Below, in pieces: positions 1 to 10,428 of a stretch of DNA of 64,000 nt (position 1 is its first letter; each line of letters begins with the position of its first letter). A model generated the notes under the pieces. The model was not told the DNA's origin. It ran no database searches and saw nothing but the letters and a program-made list of their open reading frames with translations. The DNA comes from Mantis religiosa (Eukaryota > Arthropoda > Insecta > Mantodea > Mantidae), in the NCBI GenBank assembly GCA_030765055.1, contig CM060958.1:3159063-3223062 (forward strand), given 5' to 3'. A program made the translations under genes and the position numbers.

Positions 1-2099
1 AATGTAATAACACTCATACAAAATAATTCTTATAAGAACACTAATTAAAATCAATTAATGTAAACACAAACATGGCCTTTTTTCAGAAGGTTCCAAAATA
101 TGTATTTCCGATATCGAATTTTTGGGTGAAATACAATACTTCCCTTACTACAAGTAATACAGCAAATAACTGAACATTATTTTTCCTTTTCTTCAAAAGG
201 ATGCTGCTTTTAAATTTAGCGGCTTGCCTAAAGCAAGGTGATTTAATACCTACCAACTCAGACTGTGGCGATGCCATTCATACGTAATTTTCCTTGTTTT
301 CTCTACATCTGGCATCATTTGTGCGATTGTTGCCATTTTCATGCAAAATTAAATACTTGGTGTACATTTTAATTTGTACGATATCAGCACCACTTTATAC
401 ATGGAAGATTAGATTTCCAACTTCTACGCAAGTTTACGCCATCATAAAAGAGCGCGAGAATTGAATATGTATACGTCCAAGTTCCTATGTTCCGTCTTGT
501 GTTACATAATAAATAAACATAGCTGATGGATGACTACGTCAGACAAATAGAGGTGCAAAAACTGCGTACTGGAAAGGAAAAAATAAGAAAAAGAATTCAA
601 GGGAGGTTTGTTTTTCAAGTCATGTGGCTTATAAAAGAGCTTCTGCGGGATAAAATTCTTGCACGCCTGCGGCGTTCATAAATCCTGACAATTGATCAGA
701 CAATAAAATATGTATATTAAAATATTTATTTATAAGTACAACTATTTTCGTAACACTTTTAAATAGCATGTTGCTTTTATTTCTGAAATAAGCGACATTC
801 TCGATTACATCTGTCTAATAGTTCCTGAATGTATCTGCACGCACCTTAAAGAAATCTATAACAAATTCCGGGAACACAACAAACTTGTAATCTAGTTACT
901 CAGAATTACTGAGTAAGAGAGATACAGTCATTAAATGTTGATGAAACTAACGCACGAAATATGTATATCTGCATATGATACAAAACAAAGCTACAATGAA
1001 TTAAGGTTTGAAATTCTTGCTAAAACATGAGCAACAGTCTTGGCACACATATATATGTTTTAGTAGCTTTTTGTAATAAAAATATGGGTTACAGTTTTCC
1101 CAATTTATAAACAATACATATTACTTACAGTTAGGGTCGTTGAATCTCCGGATAGGCGCTTTAGAAAAGGACATAATTAACTGTAATTTAAAATTTTACA
1201 AAACAAAAACTTAAAACATTTGTTTATGTAGCCCCTTAGAAACCAAAATACAGACGCTGTTGCCAGATTTCAGACAATATCGATAAAGCAACTTCGAATC
1301 GAATGCAGCAAGGAAACCACAAGCAAACGCACCATACGGAACAAAGCTCTGTGTGATTGCAGGATGCAGGGTAAAGCTAGCTACGCGTAGCAATGCTTGC
1401 ATAAACAGAAATTCAGGTTACATTATTTTCTTTACACGTGCACTTTATGCAGTTCAGTGCTGGAGCTCTCGCATTTGTTGTGAATATTACAAAAATGCCA
1501 AGCTACTGTAACTTATTATGGCTGAAGGTACAAAAAAACGTCATTCGGAAACGAAAGTGAGGCTCGACATTTGATTTGGAACATCACATGTAAATTATAA
1601 AAAACGAAAAACAAAAACCGAGAAATGTGACAAGGAATCACGGCAAAATTCTTTAAATATTCCACTCAAGCAGGCAACAAAATTCCACTATTGCGGAAAA
1701 TTAGAAAATGTCATTATGAAGGTCAGAAAAGAGGATAAGGAACTTCGGGAGCAAAGTGGAAGTTTCGCTGTATTTTCAACATCGGCAGAAAAGAAATACA
1801 CAAAAAGACAATTGAAAAGTGTTTGCGAATGAATTTGATAAGCGTATTTACCGGATAGTTGTTCAGGTATTTTACAAAGTACTGAAAGTAGTTCCAACAT
1901 CAAAAGAAATTCCTGCCGACTGTTAAGCAGAGGATACATTTTCCTTGCGGTACAAAATCTTTGATAATAAATATAATCTGAATATTTTGCTCCAGTTCCT
2001 TGGTTAGAGCATATAACCACATTTAATACTTATTTCCAAAACTTTCTTACACTTTGTATAAATACAGATAATCACTTATAGATTATCACTACAAAGTAC
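1..2099. other. AT-rich spacer, no gene recognised
   Basis: About 2.1 kb of AT-rich sequence. The open frames here are short, with no recognisable domain or consistent codon pattern. The right end merges into the degraded transposase that starts near 2100; its N-terminal part may lie in this stretch but I could not recognise it. Confidence 0.6.
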
Positions 2100-2770
2100 T
2101 ACAATAAAATCAGAATTATAAGAAAAAGAAATGAAGAAAATAAAGGAGGCTTTACACCAGAAAAATAGATCAAAGGTATATGCAACAGTAAGATTTAAAA
2201 ATTATTGATAAGAGTTTTAAGAACTAATGGCTTTAGCTGTAGAAATGCAAACAGTAAACAGAAAATTTTAATCGAGAAACTGAAATTGTGCAATGTCATC
2301 AGAGTACTTTGTACATATTAAAGCTTTGCGGGAATCTGGCAGAAATCTTCTTTATCTGGATGTAACTTATTGCTAATTGGAGAGCAATATAACAGCTGTC
2401 TGGAGAGGCTTTTGGAGTAGCCGAAAATTACTATGCAGAAATAGGCTTATTCTTCTAAGTGATGGAGGGAAGAAGATGTTTGAAAATGGGGCAAAATTCC
2501 ACTATAAGGAAAGCCTCAGGGACCTTACCATGGCCAAGTGAACCATCAATATTTGAGAAATGGTTGAAGGAAAATCTTATTCTACTCAACCCATCTTCAA
2601 TTATAATTTTGGATATCGCTTTATACCGTTATGCCCAGACAAATATTCTACGAAAAAAGAGATAATGAAATTCTTTCAGAAACGCGATGTTAATTGCAAC
2701 GAAGAAATAAAGAAAGAGATTTATTGCTCCTTGTAGAAGTCTATCGCTAATGAAAAAAGGAGTACATAAC
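2100..2770 (+). pseudogene. Degraded IS630/Tc1-like DDE transposase fragment
   Basis: Conceptual translation, with several frame changes and stops, gives the middle of an IS630/Tc1-type transposase. A first strand reads ...ALRESGRNLLYLDVTYC, where family members carry the first catalytic Asp in a YLDETW-like motif. About 250 bp on, FEKWLKENLI and IIILDIALYR correspond to the segment with the second catalytic Asp (usually DNAPYH). Both aspartates remain, but the flanking Glu/Thr and Asn-Ala-Pro residues have changed. No third-Asp region (NPIE-type motif) is seen on this strand before 3400. The longest intact piece is 2459-2665 (68 codons). A normal transposase of this group is about 340-400 residues, so this is a dead fragment. 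Assignment rests on motif recognition, not a database search. Confidence 0.6.
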
Positions 2771-3400
2771 TGATAGGTGTCTTATGAATTTAGGACACAC
2801 ACCATTAAGATCACCGTCATACATGTGAGATCTATAAGCTTTCGAGTTCACTTAGGCTAAGACAACAGATCACGTGAAAAGCTGCAACATCTACAGAAAT
2901 GTGAGTTTGCAGAAACTGCAATAACTTACACGGTAAGCTATGGAAGCCGACTGAGTAGGGTTTTGTAAGAAAGTGAAATCGTGTCGGAACATTGTTGTAA
3001 ATATGGCATTAGACGATGATAGTGACAACAATGAACATATTTAATGAAGAGGAAGAACTAGCACAGCCGCAATGATGCGAAAGTAGATAACAATGGTTAT
3101 CAAGATTGTTTCGTTTTATTTTCTGCCCATATTAAGTGTTTTGAATTAAATTAAATGTACAATACAGTAAACAGGTTAACAGATTAGATAAGTAGCACCG
3201 TTTAGTGTGCTTTGGCATCAACTTTCAATGCAGTCATTGAAAACACTGAAACGCCACTGGCCGCTAGTAATTTCATCTGTCATTCTTACTCAGCGTAAAC
3301 CTAATTACTAGCCACTGTGTAACAGTCACACACGATGGATTGTTGCTTCAGGTATGTAAGTGGCATGTAAAGGCTGCGCAATGGTTCTTGAACACTGGGA
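2771..3400. other. Spacer
   Basis: AT-rich sequence between the transposase fragment and the MITE; no feature recognised. Confidence 0.5.
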
Positions 3401-3402
3401 TA

Positions 3403-3666
3403 CAGTCATCATGAGAGGTCACCTGTTTCTCCACGCGAGCTTCTGCAATATTGCCCAACAGCAGAGAGGAAGTAATGCAAATCCCCTTTCTTTATCCTCT
3501 CAACACTCGAAACATAAACAAGGGTCGACCTATCTGACTATGTGATTCACCAGTGTAATCAATCTGGCAACCTTTGTTTACGTTACCATAGCAACGACGT
3601 TCACCTCACACCCTTCACGACACTTACTTGATGACCTTCACGTATCTTCTTTTAAAAATCAGACTG
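3403..3666 (-). mobile_element. MITE, internally deleted relative of the 22200-24673 TIR element
   Basis: A 264-bp element flanked by TA at 3401-3402 and 3667-3668. Its right terminus (TTTTAAAAATCAGACTG) is the reverse complement of the left terminus of the larger element at 22200. Positions 3530-3666 match the reverse complement of 22200-22330, sharing blocks such as GTTGCTATGGTAAC and CACTGGTGAATCACAT. Positions 3410-3510 match the reverse complement of the right end near 24570-24650, sharing CTTTATCCTCTCAACACTC. It is therefore a minus-oriented copy with both ends and no coding interior. Its left TIR is partly lost: CAGTC runs straight into the subterminal region. TA duplication and a CAGT-type tip fit the Tc1/mariner/IS630 superfamily. 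Confidence 0.75.
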
Positions 3667-3851
3667 TACTTACATGAAAGCTTTGACCTATTTTTCCTGC
3701 GATATCTCACGATGATGACTTCGCCCTCTCGAGTATCACTGGATTGTTATTCAGGGAAGTTGTACAGTGTCCAACAAATTAAATACTAGGTATAGCTAAA
3801 GAAAGGTTTATCACTCACAAAAACTTAACACATAGTTAAACAATTTTGCCT

Positions 3852-4360
3852 TTAATCATATTTGAATTCGTCTACGTCTGACATATCTTCGTCCGTTGAG
3901 TCATTATCAGTCATCCTCGTCATTGTTTCCATCCCATTGTCTTCAATTATAATTATTTCAATTTTTTATTCCTTTAGTGCATCTTTTTCCTATTACTCCT
4001 CTTATATTTCATCCCCATGATGACATACCTTTACCCATTGCATTTGTCCAAATTGCTCAAATCATTGGCGACACAACATTTCGTCTTTTATTTTAAAGGT
4101 AACATTTCTGTAAGCAACCCATTGTTTGGCATCTCTCCATATTAATTCTATAGGATTCAGATCCGGATGTTACGCAGGAAGCATGGTTACATTCTGACAA
4201 TATTTTGGTAAATCAGAAAGTTTCAGAGTCAGCTTATTGGTTAGAATTAAAATATACATTTTCGTTTTGGTGCTATTTTCATCAAACGGGACATTGCGAT
4301 TTTGTAACAAAGAGAACATACATCTTTTAAAGAATTTGACGCTGCAGGGCTCGAGGGATA
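3852..4360 (-). pseudogene. IS630/Tc1-like transposase C-terminal fragment, cut by Gypsy element G1
   Basis: On the minus strand, translation yields a PDLNPIELIW motif near 4110-4170, the classic third-acidic-residue region of IS630/Tc1-type transposases. It is followed by a KQWVAYRNVTFK-like helix and an acidic C-terminal tail (DNDSTDEDMSDVDEF) with a stop at 3852-3854. One in-frame stop lies just before the PDLNPIE motif, and there are further breaks before the acidic tail. The 5' part ends at the ATAT target site of the Gypsy element starting at 4365, so the insertion truncates it within this window. It lies opposite in strand to the fragment at 2100-2770 and is probably another copy of the same or a related family. 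Confidence 0.65.
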
Positions 4361-4364
4361 ATAT

Positions 4365-4838
4365 TGTGACTTTCTGGGTTCGTGAAATTAAAAGTCCGAT
4401 TGCACCACTCAAAAATGTTCTTTATTTCCACGGAATTACAGTTGAACACTTGCCGATTACACAGAATTACGTAATGCACACAATTACAATTCACCAGTTC
4501 GTCCGTTATAGTTCCACTTGCACGCTCACAGTTACGTAAACTCTTCCGATGCACGTACACAGTCTTCTCGTCCGTTCACTGGCTCGTCAAGCACTGACTT
4601 TTTCTCCAGCCCGACGCGTTGCTTATATAAGACCAGATGGCCAATCAAGAAGGTTCCGGATTAGATGAAAAATCCCGTAAGTTCGAGAAATCGAGGGGAG
4701 CGGAAAGAGACGGCACAGTAATGTTTTTCCAGCCACCCCTCGTTACGGCTATAAGACAAATGAGTGGGCGTGGCGAACGCCAACCATCTCCTGCTGCTGC
4801 CTGCCGGTTCTATAGGGAGTTCCGACGTTCGGGTGACA
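4365..4838 (-). repeat. 3' LTR of Gypsy element G1
   Basis: A 474-bp LTR reading TGTGAC...GGGTGACA on the plus strand, so TGT...ACA on the element strand. It includes TATATAA at 4624-4630 as a likely promoter TATA box. The last roughly 30 bases of the element strand (ACGAACCCA...AAGTCACA) are shared with all other LTRs in this window. Confidence 0.9.
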
Positions 4839-4852
4839 CTGCTCCCTCCTCA

Positions 4853-5933
4853 AAGCTGGTCGTCCCGAACAGCACCATCATAGCGTGCCAGGCGATCCAG
4901 GTGTACCACCAACATCTTTCCTCGGGGCACCTTCTGGATGCGGAAGACCACGTCATTTATCCTCTTCACCTACCAGTACGGCCCTTGCCATGGCTGCTGA
5001 AGCTTCGGCAGCGTCCCTTGGTCCACGTAGGACGGTACAATCAGACCAGGTCAACCCTTGGCTGTTGGCATGCCTGTCATATCTGGTCTTCATGCGGTCG
5101 CTCGCCTTCTGGATGTTCTGGCGAGCCATCTCGTGCATGTCGCGGAGGTGGTCCACCAGGTTCTCCACATACTCAGTCACCGGCTGCTTCGCCCCCGGAG
5201 GGCTTCCAAAAGCCAGGTCAGAAGGGAGGCGTAACTCTCGGCCAAACATTAAGCTGGCTGGCGTCATTCCAGTTGTGTCATGTGTAGACGAGCGGTAAGC
5301 CAGCAAGAACAGTGGCACCTTGACGTCCCAGTCTCGCTGATGGCTAGCCACGACCTTCCTCAGGTGATCCTCTAAGGTCTTGATGTACCTTTCGACCATG
5401 CCATCCGACTGGGGATGTAGAGGCGTCGTGCGCGTCTTGTTCAACCCAAGCCTTTGTAGCACCTCCTTCATTAGGTTGGACTAAAAGTTGGTACCCTGGT
5501 CACTGTGTAGCTCCAACGACACCCCAAATCGACAGAACACTTGCTCCACGAGGCAGTCTGTGATTGTCTTTGCCTCTTCGTTTGGGATGGCATACACCTC
5601 CGGCCACTTGGTGAAGTAGTCCACGACTACCATTAGGTACTTGTTGCCACGGTCGGAAACTGGGAACAGTCCAGCAATGTCAACGACGATCCGTTCGAAG
5701 GGCATTCCGACGTTGTACTGCTGCATGCGACCCCGGCTCCTAGTCTGGGGGCCACGACTCGCCGTGCACTCGTGACACTGACCGCACCATCTCTCAGCAT
5801 CTGCTCGGAGTCTCAGCCAGTAGTAGCGCTGCCGTAGTTTTTCAATCGTTCGGTTCGCTCCATGGTGTCCTCCCGAAGTACCGGCGTGCACTTCCTCCAA
5901 GACTTCCAGGACCTTACTCCGGGGAAGTACCAA
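4853..5933 (-). pseudogene. G1 integrase region
   Basis: Integrase that would insert the element cDNA. From 5933 downward it shows an HHCC zinc-binding segment (HAGTSGGHHGANRTI ... CGQCHEC), then the catalytic core: first Asp in VDIAGLF, second Asp in HSDQGTNF, and Glu in GMVERYIKTL. An in-frame stop near 5481 lies just after the second Asp, separating it from the downstream part (4953-5471). Near 5040 a deletion with frame loss removes the junction to the GPY/F-like C-terminal region, which survives only out of frame to about 4853. Close homology to the G2 integrase (18979-20031) confirms the call. Not functional. Confidence 0.88.
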
Positions 5934-6490
5934 CTATTCTCTCTGCGTCTTCCCATCGGGTGACTCCCATACCCGGGACAGCACGCCCTCTCTGGTCTTC
6001 AACGAGTTCCATTGGGCCCAGTACGACTTGTAGGTGGCGCTCCTCGGTGCGATGTCCTCCCAGGCTGGTCTCGTCCCTGCCTCCACTTCCGTCAAGAGTG
6101 GCCCCAAGTCTGCGTCCGCCAGCTACTCCCTCCTCAGGCCTGCACTATCCCAGCCATCCACAGGCACTGCCACAACTACTCGGGCTGCTGCGGTACGCTC
6201 CTTCTCTTCCACTCTTGTGCACTGGCCGCACTCTTCTGGACAGGGTCTTCGGGACATGGTGTCTGCGTTACCGTGGCTCTACCCTCTACGATGTTCCGAG
6301 GTGAAGTCGTACTCCTGCAACCTCTGGACCCAACGTGCTGTCTGGCCTTCCAGGTTCTTAAAGCTCAATAGCCAGGTTAGGGTGGAATGGTCAGTCCTAA
6401 GGTGAAATGGCTGACCAAGGTCTTTACTACCGCCAGTAGCTCTCGTTGGGTGCCGCAGTAGTTCTTCTCTGCCTTGGATAACGTCTAGCT
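5934..6490 (-). pseudogene. G1 RNase H end and connection to integrase, broken
   Basis: Minus-strand translation in changing frames recovers pieces homologous to G2 at 18360-18960: KAEKNYC, RELLAV, QRLQEYDF and the NADTMSRRPCPEEC segment that closes the RNase H domain. Compared with G2, about 25 bases are missing in the part where G2 encodes HFHKYLYGQ. Several stops follow. Longer open frames on the plus strand (6012-6405) overlap this and are shadows. Confidence 0.75.
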
Positions 6491-7784
6491 TTAGTAGGCT
6501 ATCACCCGCTCATGGCCGTCCTGGATCTGCGATAGGACACCTCCAATGCAATGGTTGCTAGCGTCGGTGTCCACAATGAAGGCGCCACCCAGTTGTGGGA
6601 AACCCAAAATTGGAGCACTGCACAGGGTCTCCGTTAGGTGCTGGAAAGCGTTCTCGGCGTCCTCCGTCCACACATAAGGCCGGTGTTCCTCTGTCAGTTG
6701 GGTCAGGGGTTTTGCGATGTTGGAGAACCCCTTTATGAAGCGGCCTAATAACTGCACAGCCCCAGGAAACTGCGCAACTCTTGCTTATCCTTTGGGCGAG
6801 GGCAATCTCTCACAGCCTGTGTCTTTTCCGGGTCTGTGGCCACTCCGGTTGCTGAGACTATGTGGCCCAAGTAGTTCACTTCCTGGCGGAAGAGCTGGCA
6901 CTTCTTCGCGTTCAGCTTCAAGTTGGTTGCCTGCAGTCTCTGTAGCACCTTACTCAGATTCTCGAGATGGTCTTCAAAAGTCTTACCGACGATGACGATG
7001 TCGTCCAGGTATAGCAGGCAGGCGTCGTAAGTCAGTCCTCTCATCACTGACTCCATGAGGCGTTGGAAGGTAGCTGGTGCGTTGCAGAGGACAAAGGGCA
7101 TAACCGTGAACTGCCAGAGCCCTTGGCCTGTCGAGAATGCGGTCTTCTCCTTGTCTCTTGGGTATAGCGGGCCCAAATGACGTTGTTGTCGACGGGCCCT
7201 AAAGCACTACACATTCACTCACTCACTCTTGGGTATAGAGCTACCTGCCAGTTGTCCGACTTCAGGTCCAGGGTTGAGAACCACTATGCACCAGCTAGCG
7301 TGTCCAGGCTGTCGTCAATCCGGGGTAAGGGGAAACAGTCCTTCCGGGTGACAGCGTTTAACTTTCTGTAGGCTTCGCAGAAGCGCAGCTCGCCGTTCTT
7401 CTTTGTCACCAAGACTACAGGGGAACGCCAAGGGCTGTCGGACTCTTCAATCACTCCCCTGGATCTGAAGTCATCCAGCATGTCTCGTACCGTCCCTTGC
7501 TTCGCTAGCGGAACGCGTCTATGTGGTTGCCGAATAGGCCGGGCGTCCACGTTGTCGATGCGGTGAAGCAATTTGTCCGTGCGGCCGTAGTCACTGTCGC
7601 CTTGGCTGAAGACGCTCTGGTATCGCCTCAGCAGTTGTCGAACTTTCTCCAGTTGTTTTGCGGTAAGGTGGTCGGCCGCCCTCTCCAGGAAGCCTTCTAG
7701 CCGGGGCCCCAGGTTTTGCGTCGGCACCGGCTCCTGTGTGTTGTCGATTGCTGTTACGCTTACCACGGGCTCGCACGTTCCCAA
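6491..7784 (-). pseudogene. G1 reverse transcriptase and start of RNase H
   Basis: Reverse transcriptase of the Gypsy type. From 7784 downward: a linker, RQPHRRVPLAKQ, the RGVIEESDSPW substrate region, LVTKKNGELRFC, then FPLPRIDD. The palm continues after a break with QFTVMPFVLCNAPATFQRLM and the catalytic LLYLDDIVIVGKTF (intact YLDD), then NYLGHIVS and RSFLGLCSYY; RNase H begins at AFIVDTDASN (6491-6757). Three breaks are visible: a stop at 7284 in the palm, a 58-bp retroposon insertion at 7168-7225, and a frameshift near 6750. The region joins upstream in frame to 7785-8153 through a single stop at 7785-7787. Confidence 0.9.
7168..7225 (+). mobile_element. 58-bp 5'-truncated retroposon tail inside the G1 RT gene
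   Basis: Comparison with the uninterrupted homologous site in G2 (near 17690-17715) shows an extra 58 bp flanked by a perfect 13-bp duplication, CTCTTGGGTATAG, at 7155-7167 and 7226-7238. The insert has a hairpin (GGGCCC at 7169-7174 pairing with GGGCCC at 7194-7199) and ends in a CTCA-type simple repeat. This is the structure of a severely 5'-truncated LINE or SINE 3' end. It resembles the insert at 42164-42214. Confidence 0.8.
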
Positions 7785-8380
7785 CTACGTCCAAGCCTGG
7801 ACGTCGTGATCGGTGGCCGTTGGATTTAGCAGTCTCACTGGCACCTCCTCTCGGCACGGCAGCAATGCTCTGGCTACACATAGACCGTGTACAGGCGTCT
7901 TCCGGTCCAGCATCATGTACCTGGTTCTCTGGCCTTCCAGTCGTGCCGTCACCACCATCTCGCTCCTCGCGGGGACAACCACGTCTTCGCTCAAGACGAC
8001 CCTGCAAATTCCAAGTCGCTCTTCTGGTTGACGGAGTATAAACTCTTCTTTGTTGAGCCGCAGGACCTTCCTGCTTACGTCGACCGTCGGCTTATGGCTC
8101 CTGAGGGCATCCAGTCCCAGAATCACCTTCTCAGCCACCTTCGCGACGAACACTCAAAGACGTACGGCCCTCGTCCCAAGGTCAGCTCCAGCAGGGCCAC
8201 CTTCTCCACAGGCAAGGTGTCGCCCGATGCCGTGACAAGCTGGTATGGTCGGCTCGGCTTCCTTGTCGGCAAACCCTTCGGCACGTCAGGTCTGATTATG
8301 GTCACGGCGGCCCCGGAGTCCAGCAGCACGCGGCACGGCTTTCCTCTTCCCCAGCCGTCCACGATGAGGCTGTCAGTCAT
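7785..8380 (-). pseudogene. G1 aspartic protease and following linker
   Basis: The protease that would process Gag-Pol. Starting with ATG at 8380, overlapping the Gag stop as ATGA, the frame contains VLLDSGAAVTIIRPD: the D-S/T-G active-site motif plus the hydrophobic flap-side stretch. A frameshift near 8140 moves the reading to another frame (7785-8153), where VILGLDALRSH, the second hydrophobic protease strand, is read. That frame ends at a stop at 7785-7787, after which RT follows in the same frame. Confidence 0.82.
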
Positions 8381-9366
8381 CCATACGGCGGCTGACGGCG
8401 CGCAGTGTCACTCGAGGGGATGGTGGTGATGGCGCCGACGTGCCCCTCTCCACGACGGCCCTTACTCGTTTTCCGGCTGCTCTTCTTGTTGTGGGCAGTC
8501 TCTCTGCAGGTGTGCGGGCGGTCCACACCCCAACACAGGCCGCTAGGTGTTCGCCGGCGTCCCTCGGCTGGTCTTCTGTCTCCGGTGTAGCGGAAACTCC
8601 TCGTTCTCGACGTCGGGATAGCTGTTACCTTGGCCGCCTCCATCCTTAATGCTGGCGCTAGCGCCTCGTGGATTGTTTTATAATCGCCGAGCATTAGGCG
8701 CTGACGAATCTCCGTGTCCCGTACCACGTCAACGAATGTGTAGGCAGCTTCCCTGGACACGAACTCTGGTGGGAGGTCGACTAGGGCCTTGCTTGCCAGT
8801 GGTTCAACTGCCAGGGCGAACTCCTGCAGCGTCTCCCCTGGCTGTTGTGACCTTGTCTTTAGCTGGCTGCGGTACGCTGCGGTTAAGCGGTGGTTTCCGA
8901 AACGATTCTCCAGGGCCTCCCAGATGTCCTTGGGCACCGCCGTTGTCTGCACCGCGTTTAGGACTTCCGCGGCCCGTCCCTGGAAGATGGCTATTAACTG
9001 TGTGGCCTCCTCCTCTGGTGACCATTTGTTGTGCTTGGCCACTGCGTCGAATTGGCGGCTGAAGACCTCAAACGTTGACGCGCCCTCATATTTCGGAGGT
9101 TTGACGCGCGCCGATGTTGTGTCGCGTCCCGGTGCTTCGGCGTTCAAATCCTTCAACCTCCTGCCGACGACGTTCTCCACCAGACTGTCGTTCGCTGCTC
9201 TCATTTCTGTGGTTAACTCGGCCTTCATTTATTCCATCTTCTCGGTGGTGTTGTCGTTGGCCGTCTTCATTTGTTTCAGCTCTGCGGCCAGGTTGTTATT
9301 TGCCGCCTCCGTCTTCGCTGTTAATTCGTTCATCTTCTCCAAAATTGTCTCTAATGCCGATTCCAT
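8377..9366 (-). pseudogene. G1 Gag
   Basis: Structural Gag polyprotein. The ATG at 9366 opens a coiled-coil-like N-terminus rich in EKM/AAN/LAAE repeats. One in-frame stop (TAA at 9229-9231) interrupts it. From 9228 the frame runs 283 codons with the capsid-like region (KPPKYEGASTFEVF, WEALENRFG, YRSQLKTRSQQPGETLQEF). Near 8545 the frame reads CWGVDRPHTC, which is not a zinc knuckle; the -1 frame at the same place gives a perfect CX2CX4HX4C arrangement followed by a stop. The unshifted frame continues to 8377 and overlaps the protease ATG. The same offset occurs in G2. Confidence 0.85.
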
Positions 9367-9393
9367 GGCCGTTATCCCACTTCTGACAACAGT

Positions 9394-9870
9394 TGTGACT
9401 TTGTGGGTTCGTGAAATTATAGGTCCGATTGCACCACTCAAAAATGTTCTTTATTTCCACCGAATTACAGTTGAACACTTGCCGATTACACAGAATTACG
9501 TAATGCACACAATTACAATTCACCAGTTCGTCCGTTATAGTTCCACTTGCACGCTCACAGTTACGTAAACTCTTCCGATGCACGTACACAGTCTTCTCGT
9601 CCGTCCACTAGCTCGTCAAGCACTGACTTTTTCTCCATCACGACGCGTTGCTTATATAAAACCAGCTGGCCAATCTAGAAGGTTCCGGATTAGATGACAT
9701 ATCCCGTAAGTTCGAGAAATCGAGTTGAGCGGAAAGAGACGGCACAGTAATGTTTTTCCAGCCATCCCTCGTTACGGCTATAAGACAAATGAGTGGGCGT
9801 GGCGCACGCCTACCATCTTCTGCTGCTGCTGACTGCCGGTTCTATAGGGGGTTCCGACGTTCGGGTGAGA
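9394..9870 (-). repeat. 5' LTR of Gypsy element G1
   Basis: A 477-bp LTR, paired with 4365-4838 and differing at about 20 positions plus a 3-bp indel. The outer terminus has one change (GTGAGA in place of GTGACA). It directly abuts ATAT at 9871-9874 and then the first base of the G2 LTR at 9875. Confidence 0.9.
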
Positions 9871-9874
9871 ATAT

Positions 9875-10382
9875 TGTCGCGGTAACGGACATTGAAGTTT
9901 CGGCTTAAATAGATTATAGATGGATAGGTTTCACGTAGATAAGGAACTTGTGTAAACAGATAGTGCCAGCAAGCAAGATAACTGAGGCAAAGGCCTCGCC
10001 AGGTAGATTAAGTTACGTTTCTCGAAAGTGATAGAATGTTCGAAATATGTAACTAGATGCCTTGTTTTCCAGAAACCTCTAGTGATTGACAGAAAAGTCT
10101 GGTAATCATGAATGGAGATATAAAAGGGATTGTTACACGCTAGAAGGACAGTTTAGTTGTGAAACAGTTGTAAACAAGAGTGAGCAAGCAGCTGTTGTGT
10201 AACAGTCAGTGTTGTAACGAGAGCTAATGTAATCAGCTGCAAGTGTTTGTTATTGTCCTCGACCTTGGAAGATTGATGTAATGTTGTTACGTGAATATTA
10301 GGCAGAGTATTGCTACGGAAATAAAGCAGATTTTTAATTTCTGCAACTCGACCTTTTAGTTCTACGAACCCACAAAGCTACA
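9875..10382 (+). repeat. 5' LTR of Gypsy element G2
   Basis: A 508-bp LTR, TGTCGCGG...AAGCTACA. TATAAAAG at 10119-10126 is the likely promoter and AATAAA at 10320-10325 the likely poly(A) signal, giving a normal U3-R-U5 layout. Confidence 0.88.
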
Positions 10383-10428
10383 ACTGGTGTCAGGAAGCGG
10401 GACGACAGTATCACCGAACATTACAGCC

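Larger units (their letters stand above)
4365..9870 (-). mobile_element. Gypsy-type LTR retrotransposon G1, decayed, minus strand
   Basis: A 5.5-kb element bounded by two LTRs (4365-4838 and 9394-9870) and by the 4-bp duplication ATAT at 4361-4364 and 9871-9874. In minus-strand order it carries Gag, protease, RT, RNase H and integrase, the Ty3/Gypsy order. A purine-rich tract (GAGGAGGGAGCAG on the minus strand) directly precedes the 3' LTR, and sequence after the 5' LTR resembles the primer-binding site of element G2. No env-like ORF is visible between integrase and the 3' LTR. The LTRs differ at about 20 positions by eye (roughly 4-5%), so the insertion is not recent. All coding parts carry stops or frameshifts. 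Confidence 0.93.

Noticed and set aside
4637..6405. Plus-strand frames of 100-216 codons
   Set aside because: They lie opposite the G1 integrase, RNase H and LTR and contain no domain of their own.
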